A stretch of DNA of 63,776 nucleotides from Microbacterium sp. APC 3901 (GTDB lineage Bacteria; Actinomycetota; Actinomycetes; Actinomycetales; Microbacteriaceae). Below, piece after piece: positions 43,142 through 51,806 of this stretch (positions are counted from its first letter, which is position 1; the number at the start of each line of letters is the position of its first letter). A program made the translations under genes and the position numbers. The notes under the pieces were generated by a model. That model searched no databases, was not told the DNA's origin, and saw only the letters and a list, made by a program, of their open reading frames with translations. Location: positions 1 through 63,776 of the forward strand of contig NZ_JASDCU010000017.1 of assembly GCF_030407765.1 (NCBI RefSeq). The letters are read 5' to 3'.

Positions 43142-44124
43142 CGAACACCGCTCTGCCGGGCCCGGCAGCTCCCAACCCCGCGGCGTCGAACATCACGAAG
43201 CCCAACAGTCCGACGACCGACACCACCGCGATCGTCACCGGTGGCACCCGCAAGCTCGCCCGCCGCAAGGGACGCGTCGAGCCGATCTACTACCTGTTCC
43301 TGCTGCCGACCCTCGTGATCTTCACGCTCGCGATCACGGTGCCCGGCATCATGGGCATCTTCTTCAGCTTCACCGACTCCATCGGCATCGGGGAGTGGAG
43401 CTTCAACGGGCTGACCAACTACATCGCGATGTTCAGCGACCCGGCCATCCTGCAGAGCTACCTCTTCACGTTCGGCTTCTCGATCGCCACGGTGGTCGTC
43501 GTCAACGTGGTCGCCTTCATGCTCGCGGTGGGGCTGACCTCCCGCATCCGCTTCAAGACGGGGCTGCGCACGATCTTCGTGATCCCGATGGTGATCTCGG
43601 GCATCATCATCGCGTACGTCTTCAACTTCCTCTTCTCGAACTCCATCCCGGCAGCGGGCGCCGCCACCGGCATCCCGTGGCTCTCGACCAGCCTTCTCGC
43701 GAACCCCGATCTCGCGTGGGTCGCGATCGTGATCGTGACCGCATGGCAGGCGGTTCCGGGCACGCTGCTGATCTACATCGCAGGTCTGCTCTCGGTGCCG
43801 GGCGAGGTCTACGAGGCGGCGAGCATCGACGGCGCGAACAAGAGGCAGCAGCTGTTGCGCATCACGCTGCCGCTCGTGGCCGGATATGTCGTGATCAACG
43901 TGATCCTCGGTTTCAAGGGCTTCCTCAACGCCTACGACATCATCGTCGGTCTCACCAACGGCGGACCGGGCACCGCCACCCGCAGCGTCGCGATGACGAT
44001 CATCGCGGGCTTCAACGGCGGCGACTACGCCTACCAGATGGCCAATGCGACGATCTTCTTCATCGTCGCCGTGCTCATCTCCCTGCTGCAGCTCTCGCTG
44101 ACCCGCGGAAGGAACGCACTCTGA
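43138..44124 (+). CDS. ABC sugar permease, MalF-like
   Basis: A 328-residue inner-membrane permease with six helices after a 45-residue cytoplasmic tail. The EAA motif that contacts the ATPase is YEAASIDGANKRQQLLRITL. It forms a heterodimer with the next gene product. No ATPase gene is in the operon, so a shared MsiK-type ATPase is needed. ATG overlaps the preceding stop (ATGA), and its own stop overlaps the next start (TGATG). Confidence 0.9.
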   Translation: MTNTALPGPAAPNPAASNITKPNSPTTDTTAIVTGGTRKLARRKGRVEPIYYLFLLPTLVIFTLAITVPGIMGIFFSFTDSIGIGEWSFNGLTNYIAMFSDPAILQSYLFTFGFSIATVVVVNVVAFMLAVGLTSRIRFKTGLRTIFVIPMVISGIIIAYVFNFLFSNSIPAAGAATGIPWLSTSLLANPDLAWVAIVIVTAWQAVPGTLLIYIAGLLSVPGEVYEAASIDGANKRQQLLRITLPLVAGYVVINVILGFKGFLNAYDIIVGLTNGGPGTATRSVAMTIIAGFNGGDYAYQMANATIFFIVAVLISLLQLSLTRGRNAL

Positions 44125-45002
44125 TGTCGACGCAGACACTCACCACCATCCCCACCTCGGGCAAGAAGCCGCGGGTCCGCATGGAGCGCGTCAACTGGTC
44201 GGGCACGATCATCCTGATCCTGTGCGCGGTCACGGTCCTGCTGCCGCTGTACGTCACGATCTCGATGGCGTTCAAGACGACGGGCCAGGCGGTCGACGGC
44301 AACGCGTTCTCGCTCCCGGCGCCGTTCAGCATCGACGGATTCGTCGAGGCGTGGAACCTCACGAAGTTCCCGGTCGGAGCCGGCATCTCGCTGCTGGTGA
44401 CGGCAGGAACGGTCATCGCGACCATCGTGCTCGCCGCGTTCGCGTCGTATGCGATCGTGCGCAACTGGGACCACCGCCTGTTCCGCTACTCGTTCTTCTA
44501 CCTGCTGGCCGCGATGTTCATCCCGTTCCCGGTCGTGGCGCTGCCCCAGATCCAGCTGACCGGCTGGGTGGGACTCGACAACCCGTTCGGCGTGATCATC
44601 CTCGCGACGATGTTCCAGCTGAGCTTCAGCGTCCTGCTGTTCACCGCATTCCTGCGGTCGATCCCGATCGAACTCGAGGAGAGCGCCCGCATCGACGGCG
44701 CCACCACGTGGCAGACGTTCTGGCAGCTGATCTTCCCGCTGCTCGCACCGATGAGCGCGACGGTCGGCATCTTCGCCTTCCTCTACGCGTGGAACGACTT
44801 CATGATGCCGTCGCTGATCATCTCGGACCCGGCCATGCAGACCCTCCCGGTGCGGCAGAACCTCTTCCAGACCCAGTTCAGCAACAACTACAACGTGTCG
44901 TTCGCGTCCTACCTGATGGCGATGGCCCCGGCGATCCTGGCGTACCTGTTCACGCAGCGCTTCGTCATGGAGGGCGTGACGCAGGGTGCCGTCAAGGGCT
45001 GA
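44124..45002 (+). CDS. ABC sugar permease, MalG-like
   Basis: A 292-residue permease with six helices. The EAA motif is LEESARIDGATTWQTFWQLI, and the ending LFTQRFVMEGVTQGAVKG is the classic MalG-type C-terminus (VxGLTxGAVKG). Pairs with the MalF-like subunit. The start is ATG at 44124, sharing one base with the preceding stop. Confidence 0.9.
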   Translation: MSTQTLTTIPTSGKKPRVRMERVNWSGTIILILCAVTVLLPLYVTISMAFKTTGQAVDGNAFSLPAPFSIDGFVEAWNLTKFPVGAGISLLVTAGTVIATIVLAAFASYAIVRNWDHRLFRYSFFYLLAAMFIPFPVVALPQIQLTGWVGLDNPFGVIILATMFQLSFSVLLFTAFLRSIPIELEESARIDGATTWQTFWQLIFPLLAPMSATVGIFAFLYAWNDFMMPSLIISDPAMQTLPVRQNLFQTQFSNNYNVSFASYLMAMAPAILAYLFTQRFVMEGVTQGAVKG

Positions 45003-45054
45003 CGAAGCCGCACCCCAGACCCCAGACCGCAACACGAAGGAGCAACAACCTCTC

Positions 45055-46734
45055 ATGACCGATGCGCTTCTCACCGAGACCCGCGACGAGACCACGGCGG
45101 CATGGTGGCGACAGGCCGCCGTCTACCAGATCTACCCCCGCAGCTTCGCCGACGCGAACGGCGACGGACTCGGTGACATCCCGGGCATCGTCTCGCGCGC
45201 CGACTACCTGCGCGACCTCGGCATCGACGCGGTGTGGCTGAGCCCGTTCTACCCTTCGGCCCTCGCCGACGGCGGGTACGACGTGGCCGACTACCGCAAC
45301 GTCGACCCGCGCCTGGGCACGCTCGAGGACTTCGACGAGATGGTCGCCGCGCTGCACGACCGCGGCATCCGCGTGGTCGTCGACATCGTGCCGAACCACT
45401 CGTCCGACCTGCATGAGTGGTTCCAGGAGGCGCTCGCCGCAGGTCGCGGCTCGGCGGCCCGCGAACGGTACATCTTCCGCGAGGGAAGCGGGCCCGACGG
45501 CTCGGAGCCCCCGACCGACTGGACCGCCGCGTTCGGCGGGTCTGCGTGGGAGCGGGTGGACGACGGCCAGTGGTTCCTGCACAGCTTCGCGCCCGAGCAG
45601 CCCGACCTCAACTGGGACCACCCCGAGGTGCGCGAGGACTTCTTGAAGACCCTGCGCTTCTGGTCGGACCGGGGAGTCGACGGCTTCCGCATCGACGTCG
45701 CCCACATGCTGACCAAGGACCTCACCGAGCCGCTGCCCAGCACCGCCGAGCTCGAGCTGCTGCCGCACGACGGCAACCACCCGCTGCACGACCGCGACGA
45801 CGTCCACGAGGTCTATGCCGAGTGGCGCCGGGTGTTCGACGAGTACGACCCGCCGCGCACGGCCGTCGCCGAGGCCTGGGTGAGCACGCCCGAGCGTCGG
45901 GCGAAGTACGCCTCGGCCGAGGGGCTGGGTCAGGCGTTCAACTTCGATCTGCTCGTCGCCGACTTCGACGCGACGCAGTTCCGGACGATCATCACCGACA
46001 ACCTGGCGCAGTCGCAGGCGACGGGCTCGTCGACCACGTGGGTGCTGTCGAACCACGACGTGACGCGGCACGCGACCCGCTACGGACTGCCGCAGCTCGG
46101 CGGTCGCACCGGGGCGAAGCAGGGTGTCGAATGGGTCGCCGCCGGCGGACCCGAGGATCAGCTCGATCGTGAGCGCGGACTGCGCCGGGCGCACGCCGCG
46201 ACGCTGCTGCTGCTCGGCCTGCCCGGCAGCACGTATCTCTATCAGGGCGAGGAGCTGGGGCTGCAGGAGGTCGCCGAGATCTCGGCAGAGCAGCGTCAGG
46301 ACCCGGCGTTCTTCCGCGGTGCGGTCTTCGACGGCCTCGGACGCGACGGATGCCGTGTGCCGCTGCCGTGGACGGCATCCGGCCCCTCCTTCGGCTTCGG
46401 ATCGGGTGAGGCGCACCTGCCGCAGCCCGACTGGTTCGCCGAGTCAGCGGTCGATGTCGAGGCGGCCGACCCGTCGTCGACGCTCTCGCTCTACCGCGAG
46501 GCGCTGCGTCTGCGTCGCGAGCTGCAGACCGACGAGACCCTCGAGTGGATCGAGACCGGACGCCCCGATGTGCTGCGCTTCGCCCGCCCGAACGGCTGGC
46601 AGATCGTGACGAACTTTGGCACCGAGCCGTTCGACCTCGGAACGGACGCTGCGGATGTCGTGCTCGGCTCGGTCTCGGGCGGTGCCGTGCCGGCGGACTC
46701 GACCGTGTGGATCGCGCCGGGCCTGATCGGCTGA
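45055..46734 (+). CDS. GH13 alpha-glucosidase (oligo-1,6-glucosidase/trehalose-type)
   Basis: A 559-residue cytoplasmic glycosidase of family 13. The catalytic residues are Asp214 in GFRIDVAHM, Glu273 in AVAEAWV and Asp335 in LSNHDVTRHATRYG. DIVPNHSSDLHEWF is region I, and QIYPRSFADANGDGLGDIPG is the oligosaccharide-type N-terminus. It hydrolyses small alpha-glucosides brought in by the ABC importer encoded upstream. GAAGGAG is about 12 nt before ATG at 45055; the region 45003-45054 holds no other feature. Confidence 0.92.
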   Translation: MTDALLTETRDETTAAWWRQAAVYQIYPRSFADANGDGLGDIPGIVSRADYLRDLGIDAVWLSPFYPSALADGGYDVADYRNVDPRLGTLEDFDEMVAALHDRGIRVVVDIVPNHSSDLHEWFQEALAAGRGSAARERYIFREGSGPDGSEPPTDWTAAFGGSAWERVDDGQWFLHSFAPEQPDLNWDHPEVREDFLKTLRFWSDRGVDGFRIDVAHMLTKDLTEPLPSTAELELLPHDGNHPLHDRDDVHEVYAEWRRVFDEYDPPRTAVAEAWVSTPERRAKYASAEGLGQAFNFDLLVADFDATQFRTIITDNLAQSQATGSSTTWVLSNHDVTRHATRYGLPQLGGRTGAKQGVEWVAAGGPEDQLDRERGLRRAHAATLLLLGLPGSTYLYQGEELGLQEVAEISAEQRQDPAFFRGAVFDGLGRDGCRVPLPWTASGPSFGFGSGEAHLPQPDWFAESAVDVEAADPSSTLSLYREALRLRRELQTDETLEWIETGRPDVLRFARPNGWQIVTNFGTEPFDLGTDAADVVLGSVSGGAVPADSTVWIAPGLIG

Positions 46735-46767
46735 CGCAGAGGGCAGGGCGCCGAACCACCGATTTGA

Positions 46768-46793
46768 TAATGGTTCTCATTAGCGTTTAGAGT
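46768..46793 (+). promoter_or_regulatory. Zur box and -10 of znuA
   Basis: TAATG-GTTCT-CATTA at 46768-46782 is an AT-rich inverted repeat of the Zur-box type (AATG...CATT). It lies just before TAGAGT at 46788-46793, which is 6 nt upstream of the znuA ATG at 46800, so the mRNA may be leaderless. Zinc-loaded Zur bound here would block RNA polymerase. The zur gene itself is in the same cluster. Confidence 0.75.
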
Positions 46794-46799
46794 GGGAAC

Positions 46800-47804
46800 A
46801 TGAAGAAGCCGTTCGTCGCCCTCGCCCTCGCATCCGTCGCCGCACTCTCGCTGGCCGGATGCTCGACCACCCCCGCTGCGGGTGAGGGCGACGACAGCGC
46901 GGTGACCGTGGTGGCGAGCACCAACGTCTACGGTTCGCTCGCCGAGCAGATCGGCGGCGACCGCGTCGACGTGACCTCGATCATCACCTCGGCCACCCAG
47001 GATCCGCACTCGTACGAGGCCTCGGCCCGCGACCGCCTGACGGTGCAGAAGGCCGACCTCGTGATCGAGAACGGCGGCGGCTACGACGCCTTCATCGACA
47101 CTCTGCTGCAGGACGCGAACGATCCTCACCTGGTCACGGCCGTCGAGTTCTCGCACGACTTCCCGGGCAACGAGGGCCATTCCGATGAGGAGGGTTCGGC
47201 CGAGGAGGGCGCGGACGAGGAGCATGACCACGACCACGCCGAGGGCGAAGAGGGCCACGAGGGTCATGATCACATCGAGGGCTTCAACGAGCACGTGTGG
47301 TTCGATCCGCACACCATGATCCACGTCGTCGAGGCGATCGCCGACGAACTGGCCGAGATCGACCCCGACGGCGAGGCCGACTTCACCGCGAACGCGGAAG
47401 CGATCGTCGCCGACCTCGAGGGCTTCGAGGCCGACCTCGAGACGCTCAAGACGGATGCCGCCGGTGCGAACGTGATCATCACCGAGCCGCTGCCCGGCTA
47501 CCTCGCCACCGCCGCGGGGCTCACCGACGTCACCCCCGAGGGCTTCGCCGAGTCGGTCGAAGAGGGCAGCGATGTCGCCCCCGCCACGCTGCTCGAGACC
47601 CTCAACGTCGTCGAGAGCGGAGATGTGGCCGCCGTGCTCACGAATGCGCAGACCGGCGGAGCCGAGACGCAGCGCGTCGAGGATGCCGCAACGGATGCCG
47701 GCATCCCGGTCGTCGCCTTCACGGAGCTGCTCCCCGACGGATCGTCGTACTCTGAGTGGATGAGTGACGCGATCCAGAGCCTCGCCGACGCATTGCAGTC
47801 GTGA
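46800..47804 (+). CDS. znuA: zinc ABC transporter, zinc-binding lipoprotein
   Basis: A 334-residue cluster A-I binding protein. The lipobox is LAGC near residue 20. Metal-ligand positions are in the DPHSYEASARDR region, then a loop rich in His/Asp/Glu (about 124-165, including HDHDHAEGEEG), NEHVWFDPHTM and the C-terminal acidic ligand. The charged loop is typical for zinc rather than manganese. First gene of znuA-znuC-znuB under a Zur box. GTGA overlap with znuC. Confidence 0.92.
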   Translation: MKKPFVALALASVAALSLAGCSTTPAAGEGDDSAVTVVASTNVYGSLAEQIGGDRVDVTSIITSATQDPHSYEASARDRLTVQKADLVIENGGGYDAFIDTLLQDANDPHLVTAVEFSHDFPGNEGHSDEEGSAEEGADEEHDHDHAEGEEGHEGHDHIEGFNEHVWFDPHTMIHVVEAIADELAEIDPDGEADFTANAEAIVADLEGFEADLETLKTDAAGANVIITEPLPGYLATAAGLTDVTPEGFAESVEEGSDVAPATLLETLNVVESGDVAAVLTNAQTGGAETQRVEDAATDAGIPVVAFTELLPDGSSYSEWMSDAIQSLADALQS

Positions 47805-48655
47805 GCGCCGCCGCCGACGCGCGGGCAGGAGCCGAGAAGTCGAACCCCGTTCTCGAGGTGCGGGGAGCCGCACTGCAGCGCGGCGACCGTGAGCTGTGGT
47901 CGGGCCTGGACCTGACGGTCGAACCCGGTGAGTTCATCGCCGTGCTCGGGCCGTCCGGGTCGGGCAAGACCACGCTGCTGCGCAGCATCCTGGGCCTTCA
48001 GCCGCTGTCGGCGGGTGAGATCGTCGTCGCGGGCGAGCCGGTGCGCAAGGGCAATCCGCGCATCGGCTACATCCCCCAGCAGCGTTCGCTCGCCCCCGAC
48101 ACGAGCATGAGGGCGCGCGACCTCGTCGCACTCGGCGTGCAGGGCAGCCGCTTCGGCTTCCCCGTTCCGCACCGGGGCGACCGCGCGAAGGTCGACCAGC
48201 TGCTCGAATCGGTCGGGGCCGCGCACTACGCGGACCGCCGGGTCGGACTGCTCTCGGGCGGAGAGCAGCAGCGGCTGCGGGTGGGACAGGCCCTCGCCGA
48301 CGAGCCGACGCTGCTGCTGTGCGACGAGCCGCTGTCGAACCTCGACCTCGCGAACCAGGTCGCCATCACCGACATCATCGACCGCCAGCGTCGCGATCGC
48401 CGAGCCGCCGTGCTGTTCGTGACGCACGACATCAACCCGATCCTCGGCCGAGTCGACCGGATCCTCTACATCGCGGGCGGCCGCTTCGTGCTCGGCACGC
48501 CCGAAGAGGTGCTGCAGACGCGGGTGCTCACCGAGCTCTATGGCACTCCGGTCTTCGTGCTGCGCGCGGGTGACCGGCTGGTCGTCGTCGGAGTGCCGGA
48601 TGCCGAGCCCCACCATGAGCATGCGCACGACCACGACCACGGAGGTGCCGCATGA
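47801..48655 (+). CDS. znuC: zinc ABC transporter, ATP-binding protein
   Basis: A 284-residue ATPase. Walker A is GPSGSGKTTLLRS, the signature LLSGGEQQRLRVGQAL, Walker B LLLCDEPLSNLD and the switch His in FVTHD. The C-terminus is rich in histidine (EPHHEHAHDHDHG), which may bind zinc and is a point of interest; it may sense or buffer the metal. GTG at 47801 overlaps the znuA stop; the gene overlaps znuB by four bases. Confidence 0.92.
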   Translation: MSAAADARAGAEKSNPVLEVRGAALQRGDRELWSGLDLTVEPGEFIAVLGPSGSGKTTLLRSILGLQPLSAGEIVVAGEPVRKGNPRIGYIPQQRSLAPDTSMRARDLVALGVQGSRFGFPVPHRGDRAKVDQLLESVGAAHYADRRVGLLSGGEQQRLRVGQALADEPTLLLCDEPLSNLDLANQVAITDIIDRQRRDRRAAVLFVTHDINPILGRVDRILYIAGGRFVLGTPEEVLQTRVLTELYGTPVFVLRAGDRLVVVGVPDAEPHHEHAHDHDHGGAA

Positions 48656-49530
48656 ACGCCATGACCGGCATCGTCTCCGCGGTCGACTGGAGTGACGTCT
48701 TCTCGTTCCAGGACTACGGCGAGCTCGTCGCCCTGCTCGCGAACTCGATCATCGCCGGTGCCGTGCTGGGCATCGTCGGCGGACTCATCGGCGTCTTCGT
48801 GATGCAGCGCGACCTCGCGTTCGCGGTGCACGGTGTCAGCGAGCTGTCGTTCGCGGGTGCCGCCGCTGCCCTGCTCTTCGGCGGCAGCGTGGTCGTCGGC
48901 TCGCTCGGCGGCGCGCTCGTCGCGGCCGTCCTGATCGGCATACTCGGCGCCAAGGCGCGCGACCGCAATTCGATCGTCGGCGTGCTGATGCCGTTCGGGC
49001 TGGGCCTCGGCATCCTGTTCCTGTCGCTCTACGACGGACGCAGCGCCAATCGCTTCAGCCTGCTGACCGGGCAGATCGTCTCGGTCTCGAGCCCCGACCT
49101 CGGCTGGCTGCTCGGCATCAGCATCGTCGTGCTGGTCGGACTGCTGCTGATGTGGAACCCGCTGCGCTTCGACTCGCTCGACCCCGAGTCGGCCGCTGCC
49201 CGCGGAGTGCCCACCCGGGCCGTGAGCCTGCTCTTCATGGTGCTGCTCGGCCTGATCGTCGCCGTCAGCGTGCACATCATCGGCGCGCTGCTCGTGATGG
49301 CGCTGCTCGTGACTCCCGCGGCCGCGGCCATGCGCGTCTCGGCCGGGCCGGTGGCGGTGCCACTGCTCGCGGCGCTCTTCGGCTTCGTGTCGGCGGTCGG
49401 CGGCATCCTGCTCGCCCTCGCGGGCACTCTGCCGGTGAGCCCGTACATCACGACCCTGTCGTTCACGATCTACGTCGTGTGCTGGATCATCCAGCGCGCC
49501 CGCGGCGGTGTGCGCCGCGTGCGTGCCTGA
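48652..49530 (+). CDS. znuB: zinc ABC transporter, permease
   Basis: A 292-residue permease of the ABC-3 family with about eight helices, for example AGAVLGIVGGLIGVFVMQRD and LLMVLLGLIV-type segments and MALLVTPAAAAMRVSAG with the conserved Pro-Ala. ATG at 48652 overlaps the znuC stop. The next 44 nt hold the zur promoter. Confidence 0.92.
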   Translation: MNAMTGIVSAVDWSDVFSFQDYGELVALLANSIIAGAVLGIVGGLIGVFVMQRDLAFAVHGVSELSFAGAAAALLFGGSVVVGSLGGALVAAVLIGILGAKARDRNSIVGVLMPFGLGLGILFLSLYDGRSANRFSLLTGQIVSVSSPDLGWLLGISIVVLVGLLLMWNPLRFDSLDPESAAARGVPTRAVSLLFMVLLGLIVAVSVHIIGALLVMALLVTPAAAAMRVSAGPVAVPLLAALFGFVSAVGGILLALAGTLPVSPYITTLSFTIYVVCWIIQRARGGVRRVRA

Positions 49531-49561
49531 CGTTCCCAGGGCTCGGCAAGGGCGGCGCGCC

Positions 49562-49567
49562 TAGAAT
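49562..49567 (+). promoter_or_regulatory. -10 box of zur (leaderless)
   Basis: TAGAAT, seven bases, then ATG at 49575. zur therefore probably has its own promoter, besides read-through from znuACB. No Zur palindrome is seen here. Confidence 0.5.
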
Positions 49568-49574
49568 CGTGGGT

Positions 49575-49991
49575 ATGGCTCAGCGGAACACCTGGCAGCG
49601 CGATCGCGTGCGCGAAGCCCTCGCCGACGCGCGAGGGTTCGTCAGCGCCCAGAATCTGCACGCCTCGCTGCGCGACGACAACACCGGCATCGGCCTCGCC
49701 ACGGTGTATCGGGCGCTCGCAGGGCTCGCCGCAGCCGGCGACGCCGACTCGCTGCAGAGCCCCGAGGGCGAGGCGCTCTACCGCGCCTGCACGACCCAGG
49801 GCCACCACCACCACCTGATCTGCCGCAACTGCGGACTCACGGTCGAGATCGAGGCGACCGACGTCGAGCAGTGGGCGCACCGCACCGCCGCGCTGCACGG
49901 ATTCACGGATGCGGCGCACGTCGTCGACATCTTCGGGCTGTGCGCCTCCTGCACCAACAAGCGCGATGCCGAAGAGGCAGCGAACGCGTGA
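49575..49991 (+). CDS. zur: zinc uptake regulator Zur (Fur family)
   Basis: A 138-residue Fur-fold repressor. The recognition helix is in GIGLATVYRALAGLAAAGD. Ligands are seen in QGHHHHLICRNCG (CxxC and histidines) and FGLCASC. Together with the znu genes and the Zur box upstream of znuA, Zur is the safe name. It senses zinc and represses the uptake genes. ATG at 49575 is set by the -10 box. Overlaps the next gene (GTGA), joining it to the DUF318 permease. Confidence 0.92.
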   Translation: MAQRNTWQRDRVREALADARGFVSAQNLHASLRDDNTGIGLATVYRALAGLAAAGDADSLQSPEGEALYRACTTQGHHHHLICRNCGLTVEIEATDVEQWAHRTAALHGFTDAAHVVDIFGLCASCTNKRDAEEAANA

Positions 49992-51022
49992 CCATCCAGG
50001 CCGCTCCACGGTCGGTGCACTCGCACCGGCCCTCTCGATCGCCGCGCTCGCCGTGGATCGGGGTGGGCCTCGGCGCCGCGATCGTGGCCGCGCTCTTCCT
50101 GGTCGACCGATTCCTGCCGACGCTCTTCGCCGAGAGCCTGCCGAGCCGAGCCCAAGACGGGCTGACGCTGGCGCTCAGCGTGCTCATCGAGGCGCTGCCG
50201 TTCGTGATCCTCGGTGTGCTGCTCTCGATCGTCGTGCAGGTGTGGCTGCCGGCCGACGTGATCCACCGCTGGCTGCCGAAGCGCGCGTGGGCCCGCCGGG
50301 CGGTGCTGTCGCTTCTCGGCATGCTGATCCCGGTGTGCGAGTGCGGCAACGTGCCGTTCGCCCGCGGACTGATGATGCGCGGTCTGGCGCCGGCTGAGGC
50401 GCTGACCTTCCTGATCGCCGCCCCGATCGTGAATCCGATCGTGATCCTCACCACGCACGCGGCCTTCGGCTTCGATGACGGCATCCTGGTCGCCCGCCTC
50501 ATCGGCGGCTACCTCATCGCCAACCTGATCGGCTGGATCTACAGTCGCCACCCTTCGCCCGACTCGCTGCTCACGCAGCGATTCGTCGATACGTGCGACC
50601 GCGTCACACACGAGCACGGCACGCCGGTTCGACGCAGCCTGACGCAGTTCCTCATCGAGCTGCGGGCCGTCATGCCGGCCCTCGTGATCGGTTCGGCTCT
50701 CGCCGGAGCCGTGCAGGTGCTGATCCCGCGAGAGGTGCTGCTGGCCATCGGCTCGAACCCGGTGCTGTCGATCCTCGCGATGATGGCGCTCGCGATGACC
50801 GTCGCGATCTGTTCGAACGTCGACGCGTTCTTCGCTCTCTCCTTCGCCTCGACGTTCTCGTCGGGCGCTCTCGTCGCCTTCCTCCTCGTAGGCCCACTCG
50901 TCGACGTGAAGATGCTCGCGCTCATGCGCACCACCTTCACCACGCGCACGCTCGCCGGCATCGTCGGCGTGGTCGTGTTCGCCGCCTTCGCCATCGGGAT
51001 CGGGGTGAACGTCTTTGTCTGA
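49988..51022 (+). CDS. DUF318 (YraQ/UPF0718) permease-like protein
   Basis: A 344-residue membrane protein of about eight helices. The family motif PVCECGNVPFARGLMMRG is near 110-130; cysteines in it may bind a metal. APIVNPIVILTT and a second repeat with CSNVDAFFALSFAS follow. These proteins and TIGR03943 proteins form a conserved pair that is often Zur-controlled, so a role in zinc or metal handling is suggested. Transport is not proven. GTG overlaps the zur stop; TTG of the next gene overlaps its end. Confidence 0.85.
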   Translation: MTIQAAPRSVHSHRPSRSPRSPWIGVGLGAAIVAALFLVDRFLPTLFAESLPSRAQDGLTLALSVLIEALPFVILGVLLSIVVQVWLPADVIHRWLPKRAWARRAVLSLLGMLIPVCECGNVPFARGLMMRGLAPAEALTFLIAAPIVNPIVILTTHAAFGFDDGILVARLIGGYLIANLIGWIYSRHPSPDSLLTQRFVDTCDRVTHEHGTPVRRSLTQFLIELRAVMPALVIGSALAGAVQVLIPREVLLAIGSNPVLSILAMMALAMTVAICSNVDAFFALSFASTFSSGALVAFLLVGPLVDVKMLALMRTTFTTRTLAGIVGVVVFAAFAIGIGVNVFV

Positions 51023-51806
51023 TCACACGCATGCCTCTGACGCGCCGTCGCGCGCCAGGGCGCTCGGCACCCGCTGGCTGGGCATCGGACTCGCCACCGT
51101 CATCTCGGTCGTCACGCTCGGACTCGGTCTGACCGGTCGGCTGAATCTCTACATCAGCCCCGAATCGGTGTGGTTCGCGTGCGCAGCAGCCGTCGTGACG
51201 ATCGCGGGCGCGATCTGGTCGTGCACGCTGCCGCTCGGCGAAGAGGGCGACCACGGGCACGATCACGGAGCCGCGACTGAGGCGGATGCTGAGCCGTCGC
51301 CCCGTCGCTCCCTCGCCCTGGCCGGCACGGTGACCGGTGGCGTCGTGGCCAGCGGCGTCGTCATCGCCGCGCTCGTGCTCCCTCCGGCATCGCTGTCCGT
51401 CGAACTCGCGATGTCGAGGGTCGGCGAGCAGACCGCTCTGTTCGCCGGAGCCGACGACGTCACCCTGGGCGTGGCAGACACCGCGACCTTCGGCGTCGGC
51501 GACTGGGCGAGCGTCTTCGCCACGGCGACCAACACCGCCGCCTACGACGGCAAGACCGTCACGCTGACCGGCTTCGTCACCCCGACGGATGCCGACGGGG
51601 TCAACCTCACGCGCCTGGTCATCACGCACTGCGTGATCGATGCGCAGCCCGCGACCCTGCCCGTGACGATCGACGCCGGAGAGTTCGACACCGGCCAGTG
51701 GGTCGAGGTCGAGGGCACCGTCAAGGCGGATGCCGACGGGTCGCTGCACGTCGAACCGACGACCGTCACCGCCATCGACGAGCCTCAGGACCCGTATGAG
51801 TACTGA
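51015..51806 (+). CDS. TIGR03943 family membrane protein (partner of DUF318)
   Basis: A 263-residue protein with two or three N-terminal helices, a His/Asp-rich stretch DHGHDHGAATE (about 80-90), another helix near 105, and a C-terminal extracytoplasmic domain with the family pattern KTVTLTGFVTP and RLVITHCVIDAQP. The histidine cluster and partner gene fit a metal role. Start is TTG at 51015 inside the previous gene, chosen because MSDHTHAS begins the family's histidine-containing tail; this start is unusual. Confidence 0.82.
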   Translation: MSDHTHASDAPSRARALGTRWLGIGLATVISVVTLGLGLTGRLNLYISPESVWFACAAAVVTIAGAIWSCTLPLGEEGDHGHDHGAATEADAEPSPRRSLALAGTVTGGVVASGVVIAALVLPPASLSVELAMSRVGEQTALFAGADDVTLGVADTATFGVGDWASVFATATNTAAYDGKTVTLTGFVTPTDADGVNLTRLVITHCVIDAQPATLPVTIDAGEFDTGQWVEVEGTVKADADGSLHVEPTTVTAIDEPQDPYEY

